Positions 48,416-61,486 of a stretch of DNA of 64,000 nucleotides are shown in pieces. Position numbers and translations under genes: made by a program. Source of the DNA: Daphnia pulex (taxonomy: Eukaryota > Arthropoda > Branchiopoda > Diplostraca > Daphniidae); the NCBI RefSeq assembly GCF_021134715.1, contig NC_060017.1:4588001-4652000 (forward strand), in the 5' to 3' direction. Within the stretch, counting starts at the first letter, position 1; each line of letters starts with the position of its first letter. The notes under the pieces were generated by a model that was not told where the DNA came from, searched no databases, and saw only the letters and a list, made by a program, of their open reading frames with translations.

Positions 48416-50770
48416 TTACAGTTCCTCTTTGCTTATTCTAGCAGTTGGGCTTGCATCTGCAACGATGTTTTTTGCTGATTTCAGTATGGCAGGTATTTCA
48501 TCATTCCAAAACCGTGTAGCATCAGCTCGGTAATCAACATCAACTGTTAGCTTTGAGCCGATACGAAAAAGTCGTCCTTTTGTGCTGAATGGAGCCCAAG
48601 CTGTCGGTATGAATTCAGTGATGCTTGGAGTAGGAACACTAGTTAAATATGCAGAAATGATTTTCTATGCCACATCTAAATTATATTTCAACTACCTAGT
48701 TTTGGCAAAATTAGCCAACAACGGAAGAAAGACATTCTTGCTAAATTTGAGATCTTCGGCTGACATAGGTGAATCTTTGCCCCACAAATCACTAAAGACG
48801 TACTGAAGATCGTCTCCCTGAGCCACACCTAGAGATTATTCAAAAAGAATTGATAAAAGATCAAAAGTTGTCGTAAAATCATGACTATACCGAAATCGGC
48901 GATTTCACCCTGCAGATTAACAACGCTATGCTGTCCACGATATTCAAAAAGGTAACGATAAGTCAGCACGCTATGGTTTGCCAATAGACGTGAATATCGA
49001 TCAGTGCAGCGAGTGTAGAGTAAATCCGTCAAAAACTAATTGAAACCAAAGCGAGAGGTATTAATAACTTCTAGAACAATTGAAATATATCTGAACAAAA
49101 TTACTTCGATGTATTTTGGTCTGAATTGATCCTCTTCATCGAGATCAACGTTGCGGAAATACTTGCGCCGGATAGCTTTCGACAATGGAAGCAGTCTCCG
49201 ATCCAGTTCAGACATAATTGGTAAAAGACGAGGAAGCTGATCGATGAAGCTGTCGTCGTAACGGCCACTGCTTATGGTATTTAGAGTCACTATACACGAA
49301 GGGAATTAATATTCTAGTTCATAATTTAAAAAAAAAATTTAGAAATGGAGTCATTTACGTCGATAAAAGAAGGCCCCTTCGTCTTTTGTTTGACCAGTTA
49401 AAGTTGGCAAATGGTGAAAAGAACCTTTAATAAGCATTTCTTCTGGATCGGCTGGAATAACGTAACCGTCGACGACAGGAGCAAACCAACGGGGAAAGCT
49501 GTAAAATATCTTAAGAGCCAAAAATATCATGAAACAAATAAATGGTTGTGAACAATTTAAAAGTAAATGAAATGGGAAAAGGAACGTTTTGTCTACTTAC
49601 ATACATATCGTTGGATTTAACAACAAGTTCATCAACAGGTGCACTACGCAAACAATCCATCATCTCTGGAACTCCCATTTCATCGCAATCTAACCGTCGG
49701 GCAAGTTCGGCAGCAGCTTCCTTCGGTTTTTGTTGAATATATTGACCGCACATAGCGTTGCCCGACAACGCAATGATGCGATGAAAGAGTCCTTCAGCAA
49801 GAGGCGACATACCCAGGAATGTTGCTGAAGCTGCTCCGCTGTCTTCTCCAAAGAGTGTTACCGAGTTGGAATCACCCCCTTGATAACAATCGTGTAAATA
49901 TCAAAAGGTTTAGAATTTAAAACATTTCAAAATTTGTTCTACTGCTCGTTCTCACCAAATGCCGAAATATGATCCTTGATCCAACGCAGAGCGGCTAGTT
50001 GATCCAGCAAAGCCCAATTACCTGGGGCTCGATGATCCGCGGTACTCAAAAAACCTACACATACAATCATCGATTACTACGAGAAGGTAAATTGCAGTTT
50101 AGCTTTGTCTTTAGCATTACCTAGAGCTCCGAGACGATACTGAACAGTAACTAATACGATGTCTTGCTCCATCAAAAGCTTTGGACCAAAAAAGTATGAC
50201 GAACCACCTCCCATCACGAAAGCACCGCCGTGCAAAAACACCATCACCGCCTTTGAACTTCGTATCTAAAATTCAAACAAGATGATGAAAATAATTTACT
50301 CTTGATAACTTGATTTACATACTGAAGGTGTGTAAACGTTGAGTGTGAGACAGTCTTCATCACCGATTGGTTGGCCTGTTTGAATGCTGAACTGAGGACA
50401 AAGGTGACCGTCTTGTAGAGCGTTGCGAATACCCGTCCAAGGTTCCTCTGCTTCCGGTGGCTAAGTGAAAAATTTAAAAATTGGAAATTAGAAAACAACA
50501 AATTAGAAAACATACAAACTGATTTACCTGAAAACGTTTTGCACCTGATGGCGCTTTAGCATATCTGATACCCTTGAATGCGTAATACGAAGTTTTGAAA
50601 TCAACCACCTCTTTATGACCGCGTAATGAGCCAATTTTCGTTTTCAATACTACAGTTTCTTCGTAAAAGCCCTCCGATGTTTCTTCTTCGATATTTGTTG
50701 ACCAACTTAGTGAGACCATGCAACAAAGAACGAGCAAAAAGGGCAGTACTAGTATATCCTTTGCTACCAT
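48416..50770 (-). CDS. secreted carboxylesterase-fold protein lacking catalytic Ser and His
   Basis: Ten exons (50770-50528, 50460-50323, 50265-50121, 50054-49956, 49878-49601, 49509-49359, 49289-49105, 49035-48891, 48828-48696, 48638-48416) encode 579 residues. A signal peptide (about 1-25) is followed by the type-B carboxylesterase/cholinesterase fold: [11 protein letters not shown], oxyanion loop [17 protein letters not shown], the acid TKDEG (Glu345) and [11 protein letters not shown]. The nucleophile elbow reads GEDSG where active enzymes have GESAG, putting Asp221 at the Ser position, and the catalytic His is Gln465. Two triad residues are thus changed. This points to a non-catalytic binding or adhesion role, as in neuroligin, gliotactin and glutactin relatives, but there is no membrane anchor at the C-terminus. 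Confidence 0.85.
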
Positions 50771-51696
50771 GACGGTGCGCTGACGTAAACGATTTTCAAT
50801 TGGTATAGCTCAAGATGATTTTTGGAAGAACTTGTTGATTGACAAGAATCTTAGCGATGACTGACAAACCAAGAGTTGTCATCTCTGCTTTTATACAACA
50901 AATGTCCGCGTTACGGTACGTCGAACAAGACGCCCTTTCCTTATGTTTGCCCTCGACAGAAGATTGCAGTGTCACTAATTAATTGGTTTGTCAGCTGGTA
51001 GTAATAAAAAGAGTGAAACTTCCTCAAATACAGTTGATGAACTAAAGTCACTGAAAGACCACCAAGGCTTATTAATCACACAACATAGATGAATTCGAAC
51101 GAGTCAAAGAATTATACTTCACCACCGCAATTAACTTACGAGAAGTTATGGATCGGTGCGGACAACGACACTCTTTACTTTCACTCTTGGTTCTATTAGA
51201 ATGTTCGAAAGCCATGACAGCAGTACGCAACTTAATTAAACTTCCTGTGTGATAGTTATTCATGTAATAAAAACAAGTAAAACTAAATACCTATATACTT
51301 AGAGGTCGAAAAGGATTTCATCCTATTTAACATTTCCGCGATGTTCCTACGTCGATCGTGTGATAAAATGGACCAATACTGGTTACGATATTATTTCGGC
51401 TAATTCTGTTTTCACTTGTCCTTGAGATTTTGCTTTATAATAATGACATACTCTTCCTGTATTGTTGAATACAGGAAGGCACGGAAGGGTGCTAACCTGG
51501 TACAGGAAAACAAGAACCGAATAATGTTATAACGCTGAGAACAATTTTTGAAATTCTGATAAATGCCTGAATTTGTATTGCACCACCTGAAAGAAATGTC
51601 AACGTGATAATAAACACCATTCGGAATATACAGCAAAGGCAAGCTCATAATCACAGAGTAAATAAAATAATTGGCACGGTCATAATGTAGCTAGGT
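50771..51696. other. intergenic
   Basis: No gene is supported. It holds the esterase promoter side and the 3' flank of the first ACSF3 copy. A minus-strand open stretch near 51072-51263 has no recognisable content. Confidence 0.5.
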
Positions 51697-54478
51697 TTAC
51701 GTTGAGGAAGGTGAGGCGGGGAATATCTGGCTAATCAAATCCTTTTTGTTGACTTTACCCATAGCGTTCCGAGGCATCGAATCAACTACTTTCCAAACGG
51801 TGGGGATAGCATAAGGGGCCAAAGGTGCATGTTTCTTACACCAAGACTTGAGGTCATCAACCTTGAGTTTACTTTTCTCATTCGGTACCACTACAGCAGC
51901 CACCTACAAGGTCAGGGAAGAATAAAGCATCAATCAATGTCTGATCGATCGCTGTCGGGATTTAGCAAGCATTACCAGTTGTCCCCAGACAGGATCGGAT
52001 AGTCCAACCACAGCACAATCGTCAATCTGTGGATGAGCGAGAAGTTCTGTCTCAATTTGAAGGGCGCTGAGTTTGTGACCTCCTGATTTAATAATGTCAG
52101 CAGATGCTCTTCCGAGAATGCTGTAGTAGCCATTATTAAACTGGGCAATGTCTCCTACGAAGGATACTGTGCATAACTGAAGTGATCACAATCATTTAAA
52201 AAGGTTTCATTACCTGTTTTGAACCATCCGTCTTTTGTGAATTCTTTTTCTGTAGCTTCAGGTTTGTTCCAATAACTCTGGAAAACGCTATTACCCCGAA
52301 TGAGTAACTCGCCCGATAGACCAGCCTGTTAAAATTTAAAATTATTAATATTCATAGATGATGAAGGACTAAATGTTTCTCACCTTGCCAGGTTCAACTT
52401 TTGTGGCTTTATGGTTGCCCTCTGCTAAAATGTCGTAGTACACTTTAGCACCATCTGAACTAATTTTGAACTCAGCGATGCGGACACGTACGCCAGGAAT
52501 AGGCAGTCCCACATGACCTTCAACATAAATGTTTAAGTTTGTTTCCATGGTATTAAATCGTAGTTTTTTGTTACCAGGTCTACGTTCTCCTTTGATTGGA
52601 TTAGACAAAGCCATTCCAATCTCAGTCATTCCATAGCGCTCCAATAACTTATGCCCTGTGATGGATTGCCACTGATGAAATACAGGCTCTGGTAAAGGGG
52701 CGGAACCGCTGACCATCAATCTAAAAACAACATTTGTAATAAGGTTCTAGAAAAAGTAAAATAAAATTGTACACCCATGTACCTCATCTTCGAAGAGCAA
52801 GTTGATTTAACATATTCTTTAAGTTTAGGATTTCCAGCAAATTTTCGCTGATACTCGGTAATAAGTTTTGAATAAATAGTGGGGACAGCCATAAATACAG
52901 TCGGTCGCTCGCTATTCGACATGTTTATACCTAAAAGGTTAGCCCATACGGCACTAGCATCAAATTTTGGCAGCATTATGCATCTAAACAAAAATGTTTA
53001 AAATAACTACCACATTAAATGTCTCAAACATTGGATACCTGGCCCCGACATATAACGGGCATAGAAGAGCATTAACGATTCCATGTGTGTGATACAACGG
53101 CAATGTGTGGACAATTACATCTGCAGGGGACCACGCCCAGGAAGTTATCAAGGAACGGACTTGGGAGTCTACGTTAGCGTGACTCAATAAGACCCCTTTA
53201 GGCTTCCCTGTAGTACCACTGGTATACAGAATCATCGCATTGGCTTGCTGGTAGAAGGTTGTGGGCATAGAGAATTCGCTCAACAGTCCGGTTAATGTCG
53301 AATCAATGGATGGAGGACTAGTGTCCACCCGAACGCTTGAAAAAATGTTTTCGGGTTTCTTTTCTGAAACAGTGCGATTGCTCGTCGAGCTTTGCTGCGA
53401 CCACGAATCATCAATAACCAACAACGGGAGGTGACTATTTAAATTAGAAGCCACCGTCGCCATTAGCTCCACATTAGCTCGATCTGACGTAGTGATTACC
53501 AAGGAAGCTTCTGAATCCTGTTAAGGATTCATGAAATTTTAATTAATAAAACAAAACAAAACATTGTAAACAAATATGTGACCTGAATGTAGTATGACAG
53601 CAACGATGGAGGGTGTGCTGTTGTCAAAGGGACGGCTTGAGTAGTACATTCATGTAAATAAAATTAAAAGAAGAAAAAATGAGCGTAATACATAATTAAA
53701 TAACGATACTTTGATACGTGTCTGTGCGTTTATAGCAAAGCTATTATAAGACGCCGAAAGTCGTCATTACCATGAAATTCAGCAAGAAAGTTGGCACAAT
53801 TTCAAAATGATAATGATGTTGACACTCAAGGCTCAAATATTTCACTAATAGAAGTATTAATTAAGGAAACAAATTTTTGCATTAACAAGATCTCATATTT
53901 CATTACCAAGAAAGGAAGAACCTTGACCTAAATCACATCTTCCTTATCTGGAATGCATAGTGCCATATCAGGAATGTACAGTACTGTATAACATACACAT
54001 GCAATTGTTTTGATGCACATAACTGATTGACTTAAGGGATTTTATACAAAACAAACACACAACCAAGCTAAGAAACATTGACAAAATGATAGTAAAAATG
54101 AAACTCACCAATATGACCTGAAGCCCAGCATGCCCACTGAGCAAGAACATAGGTGACATCATTAGGACATAAGAAAACAATTCTTTCTTGAGTTCTATTA
54201 ACCCCAATTTTTTCTTGAATTTTTTTAGCCAGCAACAAGCTTTTTCGTAAAACTTCTTGATAAGTGTGAACTCCATTTTGATCTTTGAGTGCAACTTTAT
54301 GTAAATGATTTGTAGCAATCTGAAAAACTGGGGTAATCAATGTTTCGCTGCTTTCTTTTATTTTTTCATTTGCTAATGAACAAAAACCTCTTCCTGAAAC
54401 TCTGTACAAAGTAGGTGATTTTTTTGATGAAACAGAACTTAGCAAACAAAATATTGGTTTGAGAATAAGGAAAGCCAT
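51697..54478 (-). CDS. ACSF3: ACSF3-type malonyl-CoA synthetase, copy A
   Basis: Nine exons (54478-54109, 53635-53583, 53517-53039, 52983-52783, 52720-52575, 52517-52384, 52325-52214, 52154-51976, 51903-51697) encode 626 residues. The basic, hydroxylated N-terminus suits a mitochondrial transit peptide. Adenylate-forming motifs: [12 protein letters not shown] (239-250), [39 protein letters not shown], and the catalytic Lys of [11 protein letters not shown] (about 608). ACSF3 loads malonate onto CoA in the mitochondrial matrix, feeding mitochondrial fatty-acid synthesis and clearing malonate. A second copy lies directly upstream in the same orientation. Compared with that copy, A has an extra intron (53518-53582) and a longer linker before the ATP motif. 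Confidence 0.88.
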
Positions 54479-55242
54479 TTTTTAAATTCGCAACTGCGAT
54501 TCACTTGTTGCCGAGCTTTAGCGAAATGTACTGACTACTAGAACACAACGTCCTTCTTCATCAAACACAAAATGTCTTGTGGCTGGTAAACAAAGTTCCT
54601 GAATTCAAGCCAAAAAATGATAGCTAGAGTCCTTGAGACAATGTGGCGCTAAACTTTCAAGGTTGTAAAAGGGGGCGCAACCACGAGTTACGTATTACCG
54701 TGTTACCAAGCGAAATACATGCGCAATATCTGCGTCCTATGTCGTAATTCCATAACTTTGGACATGCGTGCAGTTTTCCTATGACTTAACTCTATGCCAA
54801 ATTCCAGCACTGAACAGAATGCTTAAAAGTACAGACGAATATTTACTTTGATGAGAAAAGATTTTTCGAGGTTGTCACGTCATTTAATTTCAAATTCAGA
54901 TCAGAAATTCATTTATCTAACTAAAATAATATTAAGTATTGCATTAGAACAATAATTTAAACTCACAACTTGTTTTTTATTTTATATTATCGGAAAAAGA
55001 TTAAGCAGTTTTGACAAACAAAAACAGTGATAGTGTGATACTCTTCCCACACCCCATTTAAGATGAGGTCGGTAAATGACGGGGTGTTTTAACCGAGAGT
55101 CCGAGAGTTAGGGTTCAAGAATTGTATTGTATAACTGATTGCAATTGTACAAACAAAGATAAATTTCAAACTACAACGCCTGTTATGACATATCACGATG
55201 CTATAGTATACATATTAATAGCACATAGCAGCACACACATAT
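54479..55242. other. intergenic between the tandem ACSF3 copies
   Basis: No gene is seen. It contains the promoter side of copy A and the 3' flank of copy B, and is AT-rich. Confidence 0.5.
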
Positions 55243-57603
55243 TCAAAGTTTGCTAGAACCTGGATTATTATTAAATGCCACTTTTGCGAATTCTACTTTA
55301 TTAACCTTACCCAACGCATTACGGGGTAGTTCGGAATATATTCGCCATTCACTTGGCACTATGTAAGGAGCCATTCTTTCTTTGCACCATTGTTTAAGAG
55401 CTATTAAGTCTATGGTCATCTCAGGGTTCGCCAGGACAAGGACAGCTGCTACCTACGAAGCACACAATCAACATCACAGGTAAAGTGGGTGGCAAATAAA
55501 TGAAATTGCTGGTGAATCAACGTGTGATACCTTTTGTCCCCAAGTAACATCAGGAATTCCGAATACCGTGCAATCTGCAATTTCGGGATGACCAAGAAGA
55601 TGTGTTTCGATTTCGAGAGCAGAAATTTTAAATCCGCCGGATTTAATAATGTCGGCTGATAATCGGCCAAGGATCTTGAAATAACCATTATCAAATTGAA
55701 CTGAATCTCCTACAAAAACAACCGAGATGTTATTCACACGAATTGGCCCTTCAACATAAAAGCAGACAAGCAGTAACAAACCTGTTCGAAACCATCCATC
55801 CGCAGTAAAATCTTTAGCTGTGGCTTCTGGTTTGTTCCAATAACATTTAAAAACGTTTGGTCCTTTGATAAGAAGATCTCCTATGACTTTCTAACAAATA
55901 GGATTTCATGGATATTAATAATAGAAGCTTTTTTATTCAATCCAAGGCTTTTGAAAAAAACTGATTGTGTTCTTACATCATTTGCGTAGCCTTTTGAAAA
56001 CTGGTCGTAGCTGGTCTCGAACAAGATTTGATAATTAGCTTTCGATCCAAGAGGAGAAGACTGAAATTCTGCTAATCTGATGCTGACACCAGGCGACGGA
56101 ACTCCAACATAACCTTAATAAAGTCAAAGGGAAGTACTAACAAGGATTTATGATTGTATGGATAAATTCTAGTTTTAGTTTTAATTGGGAATGTTTATTG
56201 TTTAGGTAATAAGTGTATGAAGTGGGGTTAAGCTGAACCAAGGACCTTACCAGGGCGTCGTTCTCCCTCCAGAGGAATAGACAAAACAGAACCAATTTCC
56301 GTCATCCCATAACGTTCCACAATTTCAATTCCAGTTGCTGCTTTCCATTTGTAAAACACCGGCTCAGGAAGAGCTGCAGACCCGCTAATCATAACCCTAT
56401 GAGAAGAAATTAAAACAAATTATTTGTTGTCTCCCCATTCAAATCTAACAAGAAATACCTAAAGTTGTTAGAAATACTAGCTTTCACATATTCCCTTTTC
56501 CGTTGAGTTTCCCCATAAGTGGAATCGTAATGTGAGAGTAGTTTGCTGTACATTGTAGGCACACCCATGAACAGAGTAGGCTTTTCCTCTTGACTCACGT
56601 TAGTATTTAAGAAATTTTCCCAAATTGCTTTCGAGTCGAATTTGGGCAACATAATACAACTGAAATTAAGCCGCTGAATTTAGTGTCGATAACAGTAAGT
56701 AATTTCATTTAAATTCGAATACCTGGCTCCTACATATAGGGGACACAGCAAAGCGTTTATAACACCATGAGTGTGATGAAGTGGAAGCGCATGAACGATG
56801 ACGTCTTTTTTGGACCATTGCCATACTTCAATCAACATTCGTACCTGAGCATCGATGTTTTTATGACTCAGTAGAACTCCCTTGGGTTTGCCGGTGGTTC
56901 CACTAGTATACAGCATCATAGCATCAGAATTCTGATAAAATTCCATTGGCTTTGTGTCACAGAGAATGGATTTTAGTTGGGTGGGTGTAACATTTTGGTT
57001 GATGGTTTGTTGCCATGATTCTTCTAGAATTACAGATTTGGTATCCTGACCAACTGTTTCGTGGACAGCATTAAGCAATTGGGAATGACTTTGAGAAGCA
57101 ATTATTAAGGCAGCATCACAGTCTTTGACATAGTAACCCAACAAAGATGGAGGATGAACCGGACTGAGTGGTACAGCTGCAATAGAAATAATCATTATTA
57201 GAGAACTTTATGTTTTGATATATGTTTTGATACCAATGTGCCCTGCCGCCCAACAGGCCCACTGAGATATAACATAGGTAGAGTCATTCGGACAGAGGAA
57301 GCCAATTCTTTCTTGATTTTTTTCTGGACCTATAGAACTTTTAATCATATTTGACAATTTAATGGCTTTAAGCAACACATCCAAATAGGTATGAGATCCA
57401 TGGCTGTCTTTAATAGCAACTCGATTGAGATGTTGAAGAGCAATTCGATGTGCAGGAATGATACCACGATTTTCCATCGTGGATTGAATTCTGCCTGGAG
57501 GATCTGTATTACTGATAGAGTATGGTCTACTTCGAAGGGTTGAATTAAGTACACCGGATCTCAATGACTTTAGAAAAACAGAGAGCATCGTCATGTTATT
57601 CAT
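55243..57603 (-). CDS. ACSF3: ACSF3-type malonyl-CoA synthetase, copy B
   Basis: Eight exons (57603-57234, 57176-56723, 56659-56459, 56396-56251, 56113-55977, 55890-55782, 55709-55531, 55452-55243) encode 601 residues. Motifs: [12 protein letters not shown] (213-224), [39 protein letters not shown], and the C-terminal catalytic Lys in [11 protein letters not shown] (about 581). Exon lengths 370, 201, 146 and 179 are identical to those of copy A, proving a tandem duplication. Copy B lacks the intron after the second exon of A. The N-terminus again suits mitochondrial import; either of two Mets (57603, 57594) could start. Protein similarity to A looks moderate, so the duplication is not recent and both copies keep catalytic motifs. 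Confidence 0.88.
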
Positions 57604-58135
57604 CAGTCAAGTAATAAATCGTGAGATATCTTATCATCTATAAAGGTGTAATTCTGCACGTCGAGATAAAATTCGAATCTGATAAGAATATTAATAATCC
57701 TATGAAGTAACCTTGGAACTTGGAAGTCTGGATAGAGACAACTGATGTGTTTGTTTACAAAAAAAAAATACTTTATGTCGTCTGCTGTAGCTCCCGGCCT
57801 CTTTTCGCAAGTCAAAAAGACCAACAGGCTTGCACAATCGTTTGCAATCTTTTCTATAATCGTTTTAAATGTTATGTATATAAAGGGGAAAAAATCAAAA
57901 CAATTACAATTGGGGTCCAACCACCCAATATTTTGTAATTAAATTATTTTCTAATTAGATGCTCCTCTATAATACTCGTGAAACGGCAACGTTGTCTAGA
58001 CTGTCAACAAAAACTTGTTGTTGGAAATTTGTGTCCGGGAGTTACACTGAAAAGTGAAAACTGCGCGAAGAAACTGATTCTTCGGGATATTATAATTTGA
58101 AATACATTACGTGTGAAACGTTATTTTTTTGAATT
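57604..58135. promoter_or_regulatory. divergent promoter region, ACSF3 copy B / NELFB
   Basis: 532 bp lie between the divergent start codons. I see no TATA box at a convincing distance from either ATG. A short plus-strand open frame in this interval has no recognisable content. Confidence 0.5.
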
Positions 58136-60593
58136 ATGAGTCGAAATCCCTCTTCCTCGGCAGTTCCAAATGCAGCTGGTCAGCCGGCTGGTGTAACACC
58201 ATCAACCAGCACTCCATCTGCATCTGGTCTTGAAGTCCTTGGAATACCCGGAGGAACATTTCTCAGAGAAGCTTTGACTTCGTGTAGTGATCCTCTTCAA
58301 GCCATCGAAGAATTTCAAGTTGAAAATGGAATACTTCTACCTTCTTTAAGACCAATGATGCCACTTTTGGATTTACATGGAGTAAAGCGGCTTGATTTCC
58401 ACATATCTGTCATGGAGGTTGTTTACATGAAAAGATTTAAAACACACTTAGTTTTCAATTATTTTTATGCTTTTAGGCACTTCGTGATAAGCTTTTGGCC
58501 CAAATTGCTGATTTAGGTAATGCATCTTTAATTATTTTAAAATCAGTTTTATTTTACATTAACTATCTTCAGGCCAAAAAGAAGGAAAAGAGAAAGACAA
58601 GAAATTGAAAGAATTGTTGAACAAAAGCTTTCTTGTAGTTAAAACTAAAGCTCTAAGGCCAGTTGTTATGGCAGTTATGAAACACCTTTCTCATGTTGAT
58701 GAAAAATACCTCAAAGTTTTGGTAATGTAATACATTTATTATTTGAATTCAGAATTTAATGAAATGATTGATCTCAGGTGAAAGACAAAGAACTTTATGA
58801 TGATTGTGATACTGTGGTTAAGAGGCAAATGTGGAAAGGTATCCTCTTAGATAACATTTCAAATACAAGTATTATAACTTTTCATTCAAATTTTAGACAA
58901 CCAATCCCTTTTTGGTGATGAGGTTTCACCTTTACTCAGTCAATATATCAAGGAAAAAGAACAACTTCTCTTTGATCAAAATAATCTGACAAATTTGTTT
59001 TTCCTACCATCTCCTAAGGTAAAATGAAATGGTATTAAATGGTCTTTGTGGCGCTGCGACAAAATATATACCTTTTTTATTGGTCAAGGAGAAAAATAAA
59101 AATCTTTCTTTCGATTCCCAGGTTCGCCGCCAAGGAGAAGTGGTCCAGAAGCTAGCGCATATGATCGGAAATAACGTTCGGCTGTACGATATGGTTTTGC
59201 AGTTCTTACGAACATTATTTTTACGTACTCGTAACGTTCATTATTGTACATTGCGTGCTGAACTGCTTATGGCTCTACATGAGACGGAAGTGCAAGAAAT
59301 TACAAACGTTGATCCATGTCACAAGTTCACCTGGTGCGTGGATGCTTGCATAAGGGAACGTAATGTCGACACCAAACGTTCTCGAGAGATTCAAGCGTTT
59401 CTCGACGGTATAAAAAGTGGCCAGGAACAAGTTCTTGGAGATCTGTCTATGATGCTGTGCGATCCCTATGCCGTCCATTTCTTAGCTACGTCATCGTTGA
59501 AGATTTTGCACAACCTTGTTGCATCAGAAAGTTTGCCTCGAGAACACCATATTTTACTTTTATTGTTACGGATGCTTGCGCTTGGTTTAAGCGCATGGCA
59601 GATGATCGATTCTCAGGTAGGACGAAGATTCAAAACAACCATTATTCCTTTATTAATTTCAGTAATCTTGTGCAGGAATTTCGGGAACCACGGCTTGATT
59701 CTCAAGTTGTCACGAAATTTCTTCCGGCTCTCATGTCGCTAATGGTGGATGATCAAGTCCGATCTCTAAACTCGAAATTACCCAGTGATGAACGTGAATC
59801 AGCTTTGACCATTATCGAACATTCAGGTACATGTAACCATTACTGTGAAGTTTCAAGGCACGTTTACTTAATGCTTCTAATAATAGGACCTCCACCCGAT
59901 GCATTCCAAGCATACATATCTGAAAGTAGTGTACCTTGTGTTCTAGCAATGTATTACACTCTCCAGGTATTATTTATACTATATGTGAATAATGGCATTT
60001 ATTACTGTCATTCCTCGGATTTAGGTGGCAAGAAGTAGAGACAAAGTGGCTTTAACTCGTGTTTTGGGCACGCTTGCTGTTGGTCACGGCGAACGATCAT
60101 TCGAAGATCCTTTCCTTCACACTTTGGTAATATCCTATTTTACCTATTAGATCATTAAAGTAAATAACTTTATAATTGGAAAATAGGTTGCCCATCTGAT
60201 TCCAATGCAGGATGAATTTGTCAATGAAATGTTTTGCACAGTTGTTTTTGATGAATTTTTTTTCACATCAATTGGCAAGGAGAATGTTGTCAGACATTTA
60301 ACAAAACTTGTGTGGTATGTTCATCATAAGCTACCTGCTGCTAGACTTGATACCTTAATGAAAGCACTTCAACCAAATCCTCAATCCCCTGAAATCATGC
60401 ATCAGGTAAAAATATTATTATATTGGCATAGAAAAAAAAGAAAATGTCCATAAATGTGCTTTGCCTTTAGGTCTATAAGCAACTGGAGCAAAGAATTGAA
60501 TCATACCAGCTGAACCCATCATCTATGACTCAAGGAGTCCACAATGATGACTCTGTGTTGATGATGAATGTACCTACTCCAATGTCAATGTAG
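58136..60593 (+). CDS. NELFB: negative elongation factor B (NELF-B / COBRA1)
   Basis: Eleven exons (58136-58417, 58477-58516, 58573-58721, 58778-58838, 58897-59018, 59122-59616, 59676-59826, 59887-59966, 60025-60126, 60187-60405, 60471-60593) encode 607 residues; human NELFB is about 580. After a Ser/Pro/Ala-rich leader the protein runs through NELF-B blocks such as LREALTSCSDPLQAIEEFQ, LPSLRPMMPLLDLHGVKRLDFH, ALRDKLLAQIADLG, RRQGEVVQKLAHMIGNNVRLYDMVLQFLRTLFLRT and ELLMALHE. It is the helical-repeat scaffold subunit of the NELF complex, which holds RNA polymerase II at promoter-proximal pauses. The stop is followed directly by AATAAA, and its 3' end almost touches UBL5. Confidence 0.95.
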
Positions 60594-60646
60594 AATAAAA
60601 CAGTGTATTGGTCAGGCTTACAAACAAGATTTAATGATGATTTATT
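60594..60646. terminator. back-to-back poly(A) signals of NELFB and UBL5
   Basis: A plus-strand signal at 60593-60599 lies immediately after the NELFB stop. On the minus strand AATAAA (60641-60646) overlaps the UBL5 stop codon itself. The two coding ends are only 48 bp apart, so the mature 3'UTRs must overlap as antisense RNA or be extremely short. Confidence 0.7.
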
Positions 60647-60935
60647 GATAATAGAGCTCCAAATTCATCCCATCATGAATCTCATCTACAAGAAGAGAAT
60701 AAAACTTAGTCAATATGGAGTAGCCATAAAAAAACATCAAATTCAAAAACTACTTACAGTCCTCCAGTTTGATGTGATCCTTGTAAATAGTGTACCATTT
60801 TTTTAGAACAATCTTCTCCCATCTGGTACCTGTTTGCGCAGCAATCAATTTTTTCAAATCTCCAATTGTGTCGTCAGGGTTACATTTGACTCGAACTTTC
60901 TTGCCAAGACGATCGTTGCAGGTGATCTCGATCAT
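60642..60935 (-). CDS. UBL5: ubiquitin-like protein 5 (UBL5/Hub1)
   Basis: Two exons (60935-60758, 60685-60642) encode exactly 73 residues, the standard UBL5 length. The sequence matches the family nearly residue for residue: [47 protein letters not shown], and [13 protein letters not shown] at the end. The Tyr-Tyr rather than Gly-Gly ending is diagnostic of UBL5/Hub1, which binds partners non-covalently. It acts in pre-mRNA splicing through HIND-containing spliceosome proteins and in the mitochondrial stress response. The intron splits the Tyr codon before EIHDG. It is divergent from RABL6. Confidence 0.97.
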
Positions 60936-61486
60936 TTTGTATAGGTAAGACTTGTCACTTTGTCAGGCCTTATAAGTGAACAAAAGGCAGAAACTTTAGT
61001 CTGATGTCAACTAAACAAATGTAAGTCGTCTACTCTCAAGTGGACAGCAGCGCTGTACAAAACTTTTCAAATTTCAATGAAATATGAACTTGTTGGACGA
61101 ACGAATTTTGACGTGAATTTTGTGCGACGAAAAGAAGCAGAAGACGACGCTATGACCAACACAGTTGCCTTCCGAATTTGTATTTAATATTTTAGAAATG
61201 AAAATAATCGTAAAATAATTTGTAAGAATGGGAATAAAAATAAAAATAAAATTCTAAATAAAAATCTATTATGGTTAGGTTAGTTTTAGTTTTCTACGTA
61301 TTTTATCATTTTGTGTGTACATACACCGAGTTTACATTACATTTGACAGCTTGTCCCGACGTCGTCTTCTGCCTTCTGCTCGATGTGTTTACGATTAGTG
61401 TTATCATATAAATTTATACGTTTGTTTTTTAAAGGGGATTGGCAATCCTTTTTTTAATTTTCTAATTAAATTTTAAGCAACTAAAG
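60936..61486. promoter_or_regulatory. divergent promoter region UBL5 / RABL6
   Basis: About 550 bp lie between the divergent starts, AT-rich and without an evident TATA box at either side. Confidence 0.5.

Noticed and set aside
51072-51263. Minus-strand 63-codon frame between the esterase and ACSF3 genes
   Set aside because: No recognisable family, no splice partner and ordinary intergenic composition.
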